Shown: positions 55,042 through 64,000 of the stretch, piece by piece
Layout: every line of letters starts with the position of its first letter
Position numbering within the stretch: position 1 is the first letter of the stretch
DNA from: Anthoceros angustus
Taxonomy: Eukaryota > Streptophyta > Anthocerotopsida > Anthocerotales > Anthocerotaceae
Direction of reading: 5' to 3'
DNA: 64,000 nucleotides
Assembly (NCBI GenBank): GCA_010909165.1
Contig: VJWM01000011.1
Span: 620,001-684,000, forward strand
Position numbers and translations under genes: made by a program
The notes under the pieces: generated by a model
The model's database searches: none
Told to the model about the DNA's origin: nothing
The model's input: only the letters and a program-made list of their open reading frames with translations

Positions 55042-56002
55042 ATGACTGTGACGACCAAGAAGAGCAGCAGCCAAAATGAGGGAGTGAAGCTGCTGCTCAC
55101 CTTGGTCATAATCGAGCAGGACGGCAGGTTGCTGCTCGGCATGAAGAAACGAGGGTAACGCGATTTGGCCATGCTGCTTGTCTGCTCCCATGCTCCAAAC
55201 ACGTCAGTTGGGACGAGGGAGGCTGACGGTGCCTCCGCCTGTTGGCAAGATTTGGTGAGGGCTTCTACAATGGGTTCGGTGGCAAGGTGGAAGCGGGGGA
55301 AACAATTGAGGAGGCAGCGGCAAGGGAGGTGCGGATTTGGATCTGTCGGATTTCGTTTCTCTTGTCTTGTTTTGCTCTCCAAACCAGTTCTGCAACGGCG
55401 TTCTGTTGGCAGCTCGAGGAGGAAGCCGGGATTGCCGCCGTTGAGATGGTTAAACGAGGCATCCTGACCTTTCACTTTGATGATAAGCCTGTGCCTTGGG
55501 AGGTATTGCTCTTGATCGTGTGATGAAATGGTTATGTCAATGCCTGTGTTGTCACTCTAGGTCATGACGCTCCCACATGTGTCTCTGTAGGTGCATGTGT
55601 TCCATGTGCGGGAGTTCACTGGTGAACCCTGCGAGACCGAGGAGATGTCTCCCATCTGGTTTTCCTTAGCAGATATTCCTTACGGTGCGTTGATCCACAC
55701 GCTTGTGCTGGAACCACCCATATGTACCACATTTCTCTCACCGTAGTATGTATGTATGTATGTATGTATGTATGTATGTGTGGATCCAGATAAGATGTGG
55801 AAGGATGACGTTATTTGGTACCCGCCATTCCTGAAAGGTGAGCATTTGTTTCTCCTTGTGCGGTAGGGAATAGAGTTTGTCAAGTTCGTGTCTTCACAGC
55901 CTGAGGTGCGTTTACTTTGCAGGTCACTGCTTCCGCGGAGAATTCTTTTTCCAGACTCGTGAGTTGATTTCCCACTCTCTGCAGATAGTTCCTGTCCTGT
56001 AA
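55042..56002 (+). CDS. MTH1/NUDT1-type Nudix hydrolase (oxidised purine dNTPase)
   Basis: Six exons: 55042-55154, 55250-55328, 55413-55502, 55591-55684, 55790-55837 and 55923-56002. All are GT-AG, in phase, giving 167 residues. The Nudix box GGKVEAGETIEEAAAREL-EEEAGI is complete, but intron 2 falls between Glu and Leu of REL. The stretch MWKDDVIWYPPFLKGHCFRGEFFFQT aligns with the human MTH1 segment that contains the purine-recognising Trp117, Asp119 and Asp120, and all three are conserved. This supports hydrolysis of 8-oxo-dGTP or related nucleotides. The ORF is open upstream to 54799, giving a possible 81-residue leader (targeting), so the start is uncertain. Confidence 0.93.
55744..55779 (+). 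repeat. (GTAT)n microsatellite in Nudix intron 4
   Basis: About eight tandem copies of gtat/tatg lie within intron 4 of the Nudix gene, close to the 3' splice site at 55789. It is expected to be length-variable between individuals. Confidence 0.9.
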
Positions 56003-57018
56003 CACAGCGACGCCCCTCTCTTCACATTTCTCCTCGTCGGGACAGTTCCCACCAAGAATCTGTGAGCAAAGCTGCTGCCCATGGTCTAAGTAGAAGCCCA
56101 GCAGAACAACTTCGGAGCTTTGGTTGGCGCTCACGTTGTAGCTTCTTGTGCTTTGCGCTTAGCGGATCTGGTGGTCGCTCTTGTAATTTTTTGACGAAGT
56201 AAACTTCAATTCAAGTGCTCTGGAAAACACAAACCGATCGGTTTCTGAGGCACTCTGAATCATCCAACGAGGAATCTGGCGATTCGTTGAGCTTCGCCTG
56301 CCGTTTCTGTGGGTACGATAGTCTGAATGTTTCTACCGATCTGTTGGCACAGGAGAGAGGTACCTATAGGTACATAGAAATACAGTTTTGTCATGTGTAA
56401 TAACTTTACAATTTGTCTGCATCTATGCCCAAAGTGTCGTGTCGACTCAATGTCGTATGGACAGGCGTTCTAGGCACTCTGACATTCACTTGGAACCCTT
56501 TCCACGAAAAAGAATTCATTACACCTGAATCAAGGTAAATATGACAGAGATCCGGAGGGAGTAGACTCCGTCACCTAGAGGTAAAACCCTTTGGGCTTCT
56601 CTTCCATAACAGAAGACGGGCCCCTTTGCCCCGTTGTACAAACTCAAAGGTGAGCCCACAACGGACTGCCGGTTTATGGCAGACTCCAGCCTGTTTTCTG
56701 AGTCAGGTGTGAAACAACACCACACGAAGGGCCGGGCGTTCTAGTTGCCCTGGGTTCAAGCTCATGAAAACCCACCCTAAGTTCCCCGAGCGCCGAGAGG
56801 TACCCACTTTTGTTCTTGGCACATGACTCCTCTTTCTGCGTGGCTTTTAACGCCATGGTCATGCGCTCACTTGAACACCTGATCACTTCACCTATATATC
56901 CACTCTACATATTGGTACCTGTTCCAGATATCTTCGTGACAAACAAGTCCCAGAGGATCGTTGAGCACAGGTGGGAACTTTTTGTCAAAAGTGACATGGT
57001 GCCACTGTCCCTGGTTCC
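56003..57018. other. Intergenic between convergent genes; no gene recognised
   Basis: 3' flanks of the Nudix gene (plus) and RPC4 (minus). Short ORFs on both strands show no domain. No repeat was seen. Confidence 0.45.
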
Positions 57019-58992
57019 TCAAGTCGGCAACTCGATAAGTCTGTCTAAATCAGGTGTGAATATCACGCGCTGTTTTACATCCCCTATGAAGCAGCACATG
57101 TTCGATTCGGCATTCACTGCAGCAAGTTCCTGAGAGAACACGCACTCTGCACCTGGAGAAGCCTGCATGCATCATCCAGCCAAGGTTATACAAAGCACTA
57201 TAAGAACATGACATGAAGCAAGGGCAGTCTCATAGATCTCACATCCAGTATAACGTTCCCAATCTTCAACTTCACGGCTCCACTCTTGTACACAAGTAGC
57301 TTCCCCATCAGGCCCTCGGGCATTTTGTCCAAGGTAGTGTTAAGGTCGGAGCTGCCGCTGGGAGAACCCTCCGACCCACCAAAAGGTAATGTTGATGGGA
57401 TCTGGAAGAACATAAGTCTATCCTCCTCATGTTTTGTCTACATGCAAAAAGCAAAGGCTGTTAAAGAAAGCAGAAAGTTGCTGAAGAACGTTTTGCAGTC
57501 AAGCAGATTGGGAGAAGAACATGCATCACACCAAAAGGGACAGCTCTTCCGCAGGATTTACAACATCCTCCTCAAGGTCCATGGCAGAAGCTTCACCAAA
57601 CTCCTGCGCATCCAGATCCTCTTCACAAGATTGGAAAAAAACCATCAGTTTAGGGCTCTATGATGGCAAGACTGTCTGCAGATCTGAAGATTGATTGTGA
57701 TGGGATACCTTTTCTGCCTGAGAATGGCTCTCGTAGAGGAAGAACTGTTGGATAGTACTGAGAGTAATCCTGAAGCAAGACAGAGTTGCTTAGATATGTG
57801 CTACGGCAGCAGGGAACTAACTTTCCTGGAGGCTTGCAAAGTGTGTGAAGTACCAGAGAATCATCATTGGGTCTCCTCTTTGGAATTTCTGGTTTCTCGT
57901 CCGAAAACTGAAACCCTGCAAGGACGCACAGTTGAAGAGACTTTAAAGCACTCACCAACAGACTGCTGCATCAATAACTTGCTGAAGAATCAAGCAAATG
58001 AGCAGCTCTACCTTCTCGTTTCACGCCATGTACCCCACTGCCCCCGCCAGATCCACCACCTCCTCCACCTCCTCCTCCACCACCACCTCCTCCACCTCCA
58101 CCTCCACCTCCACCTCCACCTCCTCCTTTACTTGTCCCCAGGAATCCCTTCCTTGCTTGACCAGCTGCAGGTCTAGCAGTGGTGCTTGTGCCATAGCCAA
58201 AAGCTACTCGGGCTGGCACCCCACCTGTTGGTAGCGGAACACACCCGCACCACATCCCGCACCTGGTAAGACCCATGACTTTCGTGCAAGAAACAGCTTG
58301 AGGACAAACCAATTGCAGAATTCAACAATATCTTACCCTTCTGATCCCGCCTCCCTCTTGGATCGAGCGCACTCTCCTGCAAACCCACACAAAATGCTGC
58401 TCAATAAAAGGGAACTTGACTGAGTCGGAGCAGACAACTACTGAAGACTTTAAACTAGAGACCTTTATAAGCTTCTGCAAATCAGCTGAAAGCTCCGCAT
58501 CACCAGCTCCAGACTCTCTGCAAACAACGCCTACTCGTGTCACAAAAGGCTCGGCAAGTCCTCTATCATTTCCTCGGCAAGTCCAGGAGACTTGGACTAG
58601 AAAAATCCCCTGAAGAAAATGATCCCCCAAGCCTAACACAAACCTAAAGCAAACCCATACACTACCATCTACTCCAAATCCAAAGCCAGAAAGCACTGCT
58701 CACTTCTTAATATCCGCAAGCTTCTTCAGCCTTCGAGCAGGCACCTTCGGCTCAAATTTCGTCTGTCAACACACCAGCCGGACATGAGAAACATGACCAC
58801 CGTGAGCCAGCCCCAAGCACACGCTCCAAAATCACCAAAAACAAGAGAAGAAAACTCCAAATTGCAACCAAGGTGGCCTCCGAGCGAATCCACGGATCAT
58901 ACCTTGCGCACACCTCCGGTCGTGAAGCCTCCAGGAGGCTTTGGTGCCGAACCGGACTTGTCCCCGTCCCCGCCTCTCGACGCCTCAGCCAT
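57019..58992 (-). CDS. RPC4: DNA-directed RNA polymerase III subunit RPC4 (POLR3D/RPC53)
   Basis: Ten exons: 58992-58903, 58762-58704, 58517-58463, 58376-58337, 58224-58039, 57915-57854, 57769-57709, 57620-57532, 57437-57243 and 57162-57019. Phases agree throughout, giving 326 residues. The N-terminus has the basic motif TKFEPKVPARRLKKL. A run of about 27 Gly (58050-58135) follows VAFGYGTSTTARPAAG. Then come DYSQYYPTVLPLREPFSGRK, the EEFGE-like DAQEFGEAS, LMFFQIPSTLPF and the family-defining GLMGKLLVYKSGAVKLKIGNVILDASPGAECVFSQ, ending CCFIGDVKQRVIFTPDLDRLIELPT. The subunit pairs with RPC5 in a TFIIF-like heterodimer for initiation and termination on tRNA and 5S genes. The exon 3 acceptor is the least certain junction. 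Confidence 0.93.
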
Positions 58993-59703
58993 GGTCGCAC
59001 CACCAGCAAAAGCTAAACGGATACGGCGAGGCCCTACTCGTTGGCTGTTAGCAGGGCCCGCTGTTATGTTAGTAGGGTTCGTTCTTGTGTGACTTGGCCA
59101 CCTCCAGGTGGGGTCCTGCCTACATATATAGGTTGTCTACCTGGTGACGAATTTTAATCAGACTGTACACTGGATACTCTTAGGAACGGACAGCATTTGG
59201 TGCCTGCGCTGAGGCTTGGAGTTGGCGTCGGCAGCTGAGCGCAATCGGGGCGGCTGCGGTAAATGCTGGGAAACTACGGATTGCTTAACTGAATTGCTGA
59301 ATTCTGCTTCCATTCTGTAGGCTGGTGTGTGTGACGCTGCGGTGCCTGTGCGGAGAACATCCTCTAGCTGGACACCGCAGATTACTGGAATTCCAGGAGA
59401 AGCAATTCTGGCAGTTTTGCAAATTTCCAACTTTGGCGTGGATCGTTGTGAATCCCTGCTTTACTGGCTGCGGTTTGGTGTCCTGTCAGTCGAGAGCAGG
59501 GTTTGATTGTGGTTGACTGAGTTTATTGCTAACGCTGGTTGCAAACCGTGTTGTCACAATCTGGATTTTGCGATTCCTGCTGCTTGAAAAAGGTTGGATC
59601 CCTCCTGGGAGTTGTGGAGCTGGTGGAGCGGAATCTCCTGCATTCTTCTTATGTCTCGTGTTGTTGCTTAGGGAGAGGAAGGTGTGCGGCCGAGCTCTCC
59701 GCC
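58993..59703. promoter_or_regulatory. Head-to-head promoter interval, RPC4 / ribose-5-phosphate isomerase
   Basis: About 710 bp separates the RPC4 start (minus) from the isomerase start (plus). It must contain both promoters and 5' UTRs. No TATA box or repeat stands out, and ORFs inside are short. Confidence 0.4.
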
Positions 59704-61523
59704 ATGGCAGCAGCAGTTCTGGAGAAGTCCATGGCTGCCGCCGCCTCCCTGGCAGCTGGTCATCAAGGTGGTGCGACTCGTGAGGAGTTAGGTTGGAAGA
59801 GCGTGTCCTTCGGTGGCATGAAGCTGGCAAGGGGAGTGTGCACTGGAGGTTACCGCTGGAGCCGGGAATCGCAGCGACTGGTTGTCAGGGCTGTGGAGCA
59901 GAAATCTGCTTTGACTCCAGGTTTGTTGGCTTGCCAGGTTTACGGTGGCGGTGAATGCACAAATGGAGCTCCTGTTTGCAGATGTATCAGCTGCGGAGAT
60001 GGATTGACATGATGGGCTTGTCGGCTCAGATTTGCAGGACAACCTTAAGCGTGCTGTGGCCAAAAAGGCAGTGGAGCTGGTGAAACCTGGCATGATTGTT
60101 GGACTTGGAACTGGGAGTACGTCGTCCATGGCCATTGAAGAGTTGGGTAAGCTTATTACACAAGGAAAGGTGAGGGTGCTCTTCGAAGGAACCTTGCGGG
60201 TACCGAGTACCTTCATGCTTTCACCGTCTTGTTAGGAGTGACGGACGTGGAATAAATTGGTGTGGTTCGGTGTCCGCAGCTGAAAGACGTTGTTGGTGTT
60301 GGGACAAGCTATCAGTCACGTGTGCTGGCACGTCAGTTTGGTGTGAAAACTGTAAGCGTCTGTGTGGGGGTACTGTTTTCACGTGAGCTTCATCTCTTGC
60401 TTGATACGCTAACAAGGACGGAGTGTCCATGATCTCAGGTGGATTTGAACGATGTTAACAGGATCGATATTGCATTTGATGGAGCAGATGAGGTTGACTC
60501 GTCCATGAACCTGATCAAGGTGTTCATTCACCTCTTGTCAACATCTTCTATGGTCACCGAGATCTGCTATGCTGTCTTATCTTATCCAAATTGACTTGAT
60601 CTCTCTGGCTTGTGGTCGCAGGGCGGTGGTGCAGCACACACCTTGGAAAAGGTAGGCAGTGTGAATGGGGGTTTTCCAGAGACGTCATACTCCTTGTGGG
60701 AATCACAGTTAGGGTCGACCTAGGGGTCTGGGCCATCCGTCTGATGCCATGTGCCTTGCAGGTGGTGGATACCATGGCAGAGAAGACTGTGATCTTGGTG
60801 GACCAATCAAAAGTCGTCTCTGAACTGGGGCTGACCTTCCCTGTGCCGGTTAGATGCTGCTAAACCTTGCATGCTGCTTCCTGTTCCCTGATTCTCATCT
60901 GACATGATAGTTTGTTTGGGGAATCAGGTGGAGGTTCTTCCACCAGCAATCTCACCAGTCCTTCGGTCTCTAGTTGGTCTTGGTGGAGGTAAGGCACACT
61001 AAACTAATATTCCACAAGTGACCCAGATTTCAGGTCTGAAGGTAGTGAGATGACGAGTCGGGCTGGTTGGCAGTGCCCGAGATTAGAAGTGCCCTGAGGA
61101 AGGACGGCCCTGTCATCACCGACCTGGGCAACATGATCGTGGATGTTAGGTGTGTGCTTTTGCGGGATTTTCTGGAAAGAGTGTGGAGACAAAACGGGTT
61201 CCCCAACGCATCCTCTGCTGATTGCAGGTTTCCGGAGGGAATAAAAAATCCAGGGGCTTTGGAGCGGGCCATCAACATGATCCCAGGAGTGGTGGAAAAC
61301 GGTACAAATCTATCCTCATTTCTCACGGCATTTCCTCCTAGGTGAATCTCTGGAAGAGATGAATCTCACAAGCCTGGAGACACTCCCCCCTCTCCCCGCA
61401 GGTCTCTTCATCGACATCGTCAAAGTAGTGCTAGTCTCCACGCACGATGGAGACGAAATATCTATTGTGGAGCTGGCAGACTTCGTGAAGAGCCTGAAGG
61501 GTGCCAAGGAATCTGTTGCCTGA
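59704..61523 (+). CDS. RPI: Ribose-5-phosphate isomerase A, plastid type
   Basis: Ten exons: 59704-59920, 60030-60169, 60280-60351, 60439-60519, 60622-60651, 60762-60848, 60928-60988, 61074-61149, 61228-61301 and 61402-61523. All are GT-AG, phases match, giving 319 residues. The Ala/Ser/Arg-rich N-terminus ending [12 protein letters not shown] looks like a chloroplast transit peptide. The substrate loop is [18 protein letters not shown]. The catalytic region includes [10 protein letters not shown] and [13 protein letters not shown] (Glu base after the GGG loop). [17 protein letters not shown] and the C-terminal LVSTHDGDE complete the RpiA fold. It interconverts ribose-5-P and ribulose-5-P in the Calvin cycle and pentose phosphate pathway. 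Exon 5 is only 30 nt. Confidence 0.95.
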
Positions 61524-62274
61524 ATCTAGAGCGCGGTCAAGCATGAATTCACCCAAGGAATGATGCCGAAGGCACAGTGTCTGCGGCGTGGATGTTGTGT
61601 GCCACAGTTTTGCAGATTTTCCCAAGGCCAAGGCCAGAAGAGAGCATTTGTGATAAGTCGAGGCATCATAATATGTACTAGCAGGCTGCATTTGGACCGC
61701 TTCTTGGAGGAGAGCGCCTGCCTTAAGTATTTATAGTTTGTTAATCCGATGCCGTTGCCGGAATCATGATAAGCTAATGTGCTTGCCGCTCAACCTCACC
61801 TTCTTGGTGTTTACCTCGTGTTCATTGTTTTCTAGGGACCCCAAGCCGGAGCCCGATCATTGAAGCCAAGAAGCTGCAATGGGCCCCATAGACAGTATCA
61901 AACTCGTTTGTGTAGAATGTTCACCAATGGAAACGCACACCCAAGTCGTAAAACCGCATCCAACGGCGACATGCGAAGCCTCTACGAGTCTGACATACGT
62001 ATCTCCGCAGCCAGAAATGAATGTGGATTGCGGCGCATTGAAGAGCCTGGCTTGGCCTCGCGGATATACATATTTGCTTGGCACAGCTCCCAGCCTGCCA
62101 TTCCCTCCGCCCCCTCCCACCAGCGTTCTCGTCCTCTCTTCTTGCGCGCTCTCTCCAGACGTGTCCTAGGCCTGTGCGCGGGATTACAATCCAGTCTCAC
62201 GCACCTTCCTTCTTGCGCGTCCCGAGCGCCATCTGTTTTCTTCCAGCAAGCTTTGTAATTGCTAGACATCCGAG
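61524..62274. other. Intergenic region, 3' UTR and 5' flank
   Basis: Downstream region of the isomerase gene and upstream region of the small Cys-rich gene. The ORFs (up to 132 codons) share composition but no motifs. Nothing else was seen. Confidence 0.45.
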
Positions 62275-62666
62275 ATGAAGAAGCTGGCGCGAGCCAAAGC
62301 CAAGGACCGGCAAGCCAGCAGCTCCGCCACCGGCAGCATGCAGGACCATGACTCGCACGACGACGATTCCTCCACCTCGGTCCCGGTACGCTTCCTCTCT
62401 CTCCCTTTCTTGAATGCCGTCAATTCGTGACTCCGTCTGCTTCCGCCACAGCGCTGCGGCCAGGCGTCTTACATTGTTCCCTTTCTGTGCAGCAGATGAG
62501 GACCTGCGGGCCGCACAACGCCAACCCGCACCTGGTGCACTACTCCGACAGAAGCGAGCTCCGCCGCATCTGCGTGGTTTGCAGTAAAAGGCAACACTTC
62601 TACTGTCCTTCTTGCAACAGCTTCATGTGCCTCGGCCCCTGCTTCGTGAAGCACCACTCCGGTTGA
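62275..62666 (+). CDS. Small protein with piggyBac-transposase-like zinc-binding domain
   Basis: Two exons, 62275-62385 and 62493-62666 (GTACGC...GCAG, phase 0), giving 94 residues. The N-terminus is basic then acidic (MKKLARAKAKDRQ; DHDSHDDDSS). The C-terminal half reads HLVHYSDRSELRRICVVCSKRQHFYCPSCNSFMCLGPCFVKHHS. The spacing C-x2-C-x6-YC-x2-C-x4-C-x3-C-F-x3-HH resembles the Cys-rich tail that follows the DDE domain of piggyBac transposases, which binds the element's end. No transposase domain is nearby. It may be a domesticated zinc module, or a small protein of independent origin. Domain identity is from pattern memory. Confidence 0.65.
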
Positions 62667-64000
62667 TCCACTCGCGGGCTTCCGACCATCTCCTGTTCCT
62701 CTTTCCCTCTTCCAGTCGCACCGGAGCGATCTCCGCTTCCATTGCGTTCTTGCGTCACTGACACACAGCCGAGCGGCTTGGGAGGAATTTCGGAAGCTAG
62801 CACAACCAGGCGCTGTGTTTTTGTTGCCGCTGGAATCATCCATCCAGCAGTGCCCGACCAAAACCTTGGCCGGTGCAGGTGATCTTCCACAGTGAGCATA
62901 GTGTGGAATCTGCTTGTCAAGTGCAGTCGCTGTTTCCAGACACGCATTCGTCGTGCTGGATCTCCGCGCACCTAGTCGGATTCCCAAGGAAATTCCAAAT
63001 GTGAGAATAATTTTGGTTTGGCCGGGCAGTAGCTTCAGATTTAGTCGGTCTATCAGCATTCGCATGCATGTACATACCTAGTCTGGAGCTGTCTCTCCGT
63101 CTCTCTGCTGTGAAACCGAGAAGGATGTTGGATTGCCATTTCCAATCGCTGCACAATCTCTGGCAAGGCTTTCTGATCTGCATTCTCAACCGCGCATTCT
63201 CAATCGCTCAACGAAATCCAATGCCCGTCTTTCCTCCGCGCAGGTGCAGAGTATCTTTCGGGGTCAAGTTCGTGTTGAGTTGTGGAACGCGGTTAGCGAA
63301 GGCGGCACACGCATTAACTGCGGTGTCTTTGCGTTTGTGCATCTAGGAGGAACGCAGTCAACGACAGTCGAGGATAATTAAGGCCTCCGAACAACAAGTA
63401 CGTGAGCGCAGGCTGCAGGAGCCTGCTCTGCTGCAGCCAATACTTGGCTGCCTTCCGATAACGCCGCAGTTAATGAAGAGTCTATTTCCGGTAACCGGAG
63501 GTGGTGTAACCGAGTTCCAAGTTCCAACTAGGAGTACGTGGTCAGCAGGCAGCCGCCAGCCGCCGACGAAGAAGATGGACATAAAAGCTCCCATCGGACA
63601 CGCCCCACTTGCCGCCGACACCCTCTGCGGCGATAACAGCCAGCATCTGCGAACGAACACCTCGTTACATTTCTGGGCTTTCCCCTATGAGCATATGCAG
63701 TGTATGACGTGTCCTGCACGTACTCACGTGTTGTAGCCTAAGTATTTTAACTTTTTTATATAATAGTCGAGAATAAGGAAAATATTAAAAATCTGTATGC
63801 ACATTAATTATGCTGGATACTACTATACTTCAATCTGCAGGTGCAAATTTAAAATACAAGCATATAATATACTATAACACTATCTATATAAAGATAGATA
63901 AACAATAGGTCTTGTCCTTATCCATAAAAGCTATTATGCATGGTGTGTTTAATGGGCGCGAGCGCTTCCATGGGCACTTAGAATGGTGTGTTTAATGATG
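62667..64000. other. No recognised gene
   Basis: Short ORFs without motifs up to 63.7 kb, then a strongly AT-rich stretch (63740-63900) with many tata/ataata runs. A matching 'gtgtgtttaatg' pair occurs at about 63941 and 63985. The window ends without a further gene start. Confidence 0.4.

Noticed and set aside
57691-58176. 161-codon plus-strand ORF with a His/Leu repeat
   Set aside because: It is antisense to RPC4 exons; the repeat is the complement of the polyglycine tract.

Overview
This is a nuclear window from a streptophyte plant. It holds intron-rich plant genes with GT-AG introns mostly of 75-350 bp: UDP-apiose/xylose synthase, a thylakoid-type signal peptidase, an LRR receptor kinase, a nodulin-like transporter, a UBE2H-type E2, RNA polymerase III subunit RPC4 and ribose-5-phosphate isomerase. 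These are mixed with transposon debris. Short introns, GC-rich exons and a PPR pseudogene with 'VDMYAKCG' repeats suggest a seed-free plant (bryophyte, lycophyte, fern or streptophyte alga), but the sequence does not fix the species. No bacterial, viral or organellar gene clusters are visible.

Layout. 1-5.2 kb is transposon debris: a CACTA-type fragment, two non-LTR retrotransposon fragments and a small TA-flanked inverted-repeat element. 5.4-9.6 kb is a leucine-rich-repeat receptor kinase gene disrupted by a 1.37-kb tandem duplication whose two copies carry different small indels. A PPR pseudogene follows at about 10.4-11.3 kb, then a complete six-exon plastid type I signal peptidase gene (12.25-14.06 kb, minus). 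An inverted second copy of the small element follows at 14.7 kb. From 15 to 29 kb I see no intact gene. This part is a strongly purine-biased GGAGGC-rich block with noisy tandem duplications, followed by a 1.6-kb noisy tandem duplication carrying non-LTR retrotransposon 3' ends. 28.9-32.5 kb is a PIF/Harbinger transposon with its two usual genes (a Myb/SANT-like protein and a DDE transposase), TTA target duplications and staggered inverted repeats.

The right half is gene-dense: UDP-apiose/xylose synthase (32.9-35.2, minus), UBE2H-like E2 (40.2-41.8, plus), tRNA guanine-N7 methyltransferase (42.2-43.1, minus) head-to-head with a conserved gene of unknown function (43.4-44.8, plus), a nodulin-like MFS protein (45.4-47.4, minus), a 22-unit hairpin minisatellite (48.2-49.0) abutting an FAD-dependent oxidoreductase (49.0-50.4, minus), retrotransposon remains (50.9-53.4), an MTH1-type Nudix hydrolase (55.0-56.0, plus), RPC4 (57.0-59.0, minus), plastid-type ribose-5-phosphate isomerase (59.7-61.5, plus) and a 94-residue Cys-rich protein resembling the piggyBac zinc-binding tail (62.3-62.7, plus).

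The genes are unrelated housekeeping and signalling functions; there is no operon-like logic. Exon structures were worked out by hand from splice consensus, phase agreement and family conservation. The most striking points are the noisy tandem duplications (possible assembly artefacts), the staggered Harbinger ends, the hairpin minisatellite, and the stand-alone piggyBac-like zinc domain.
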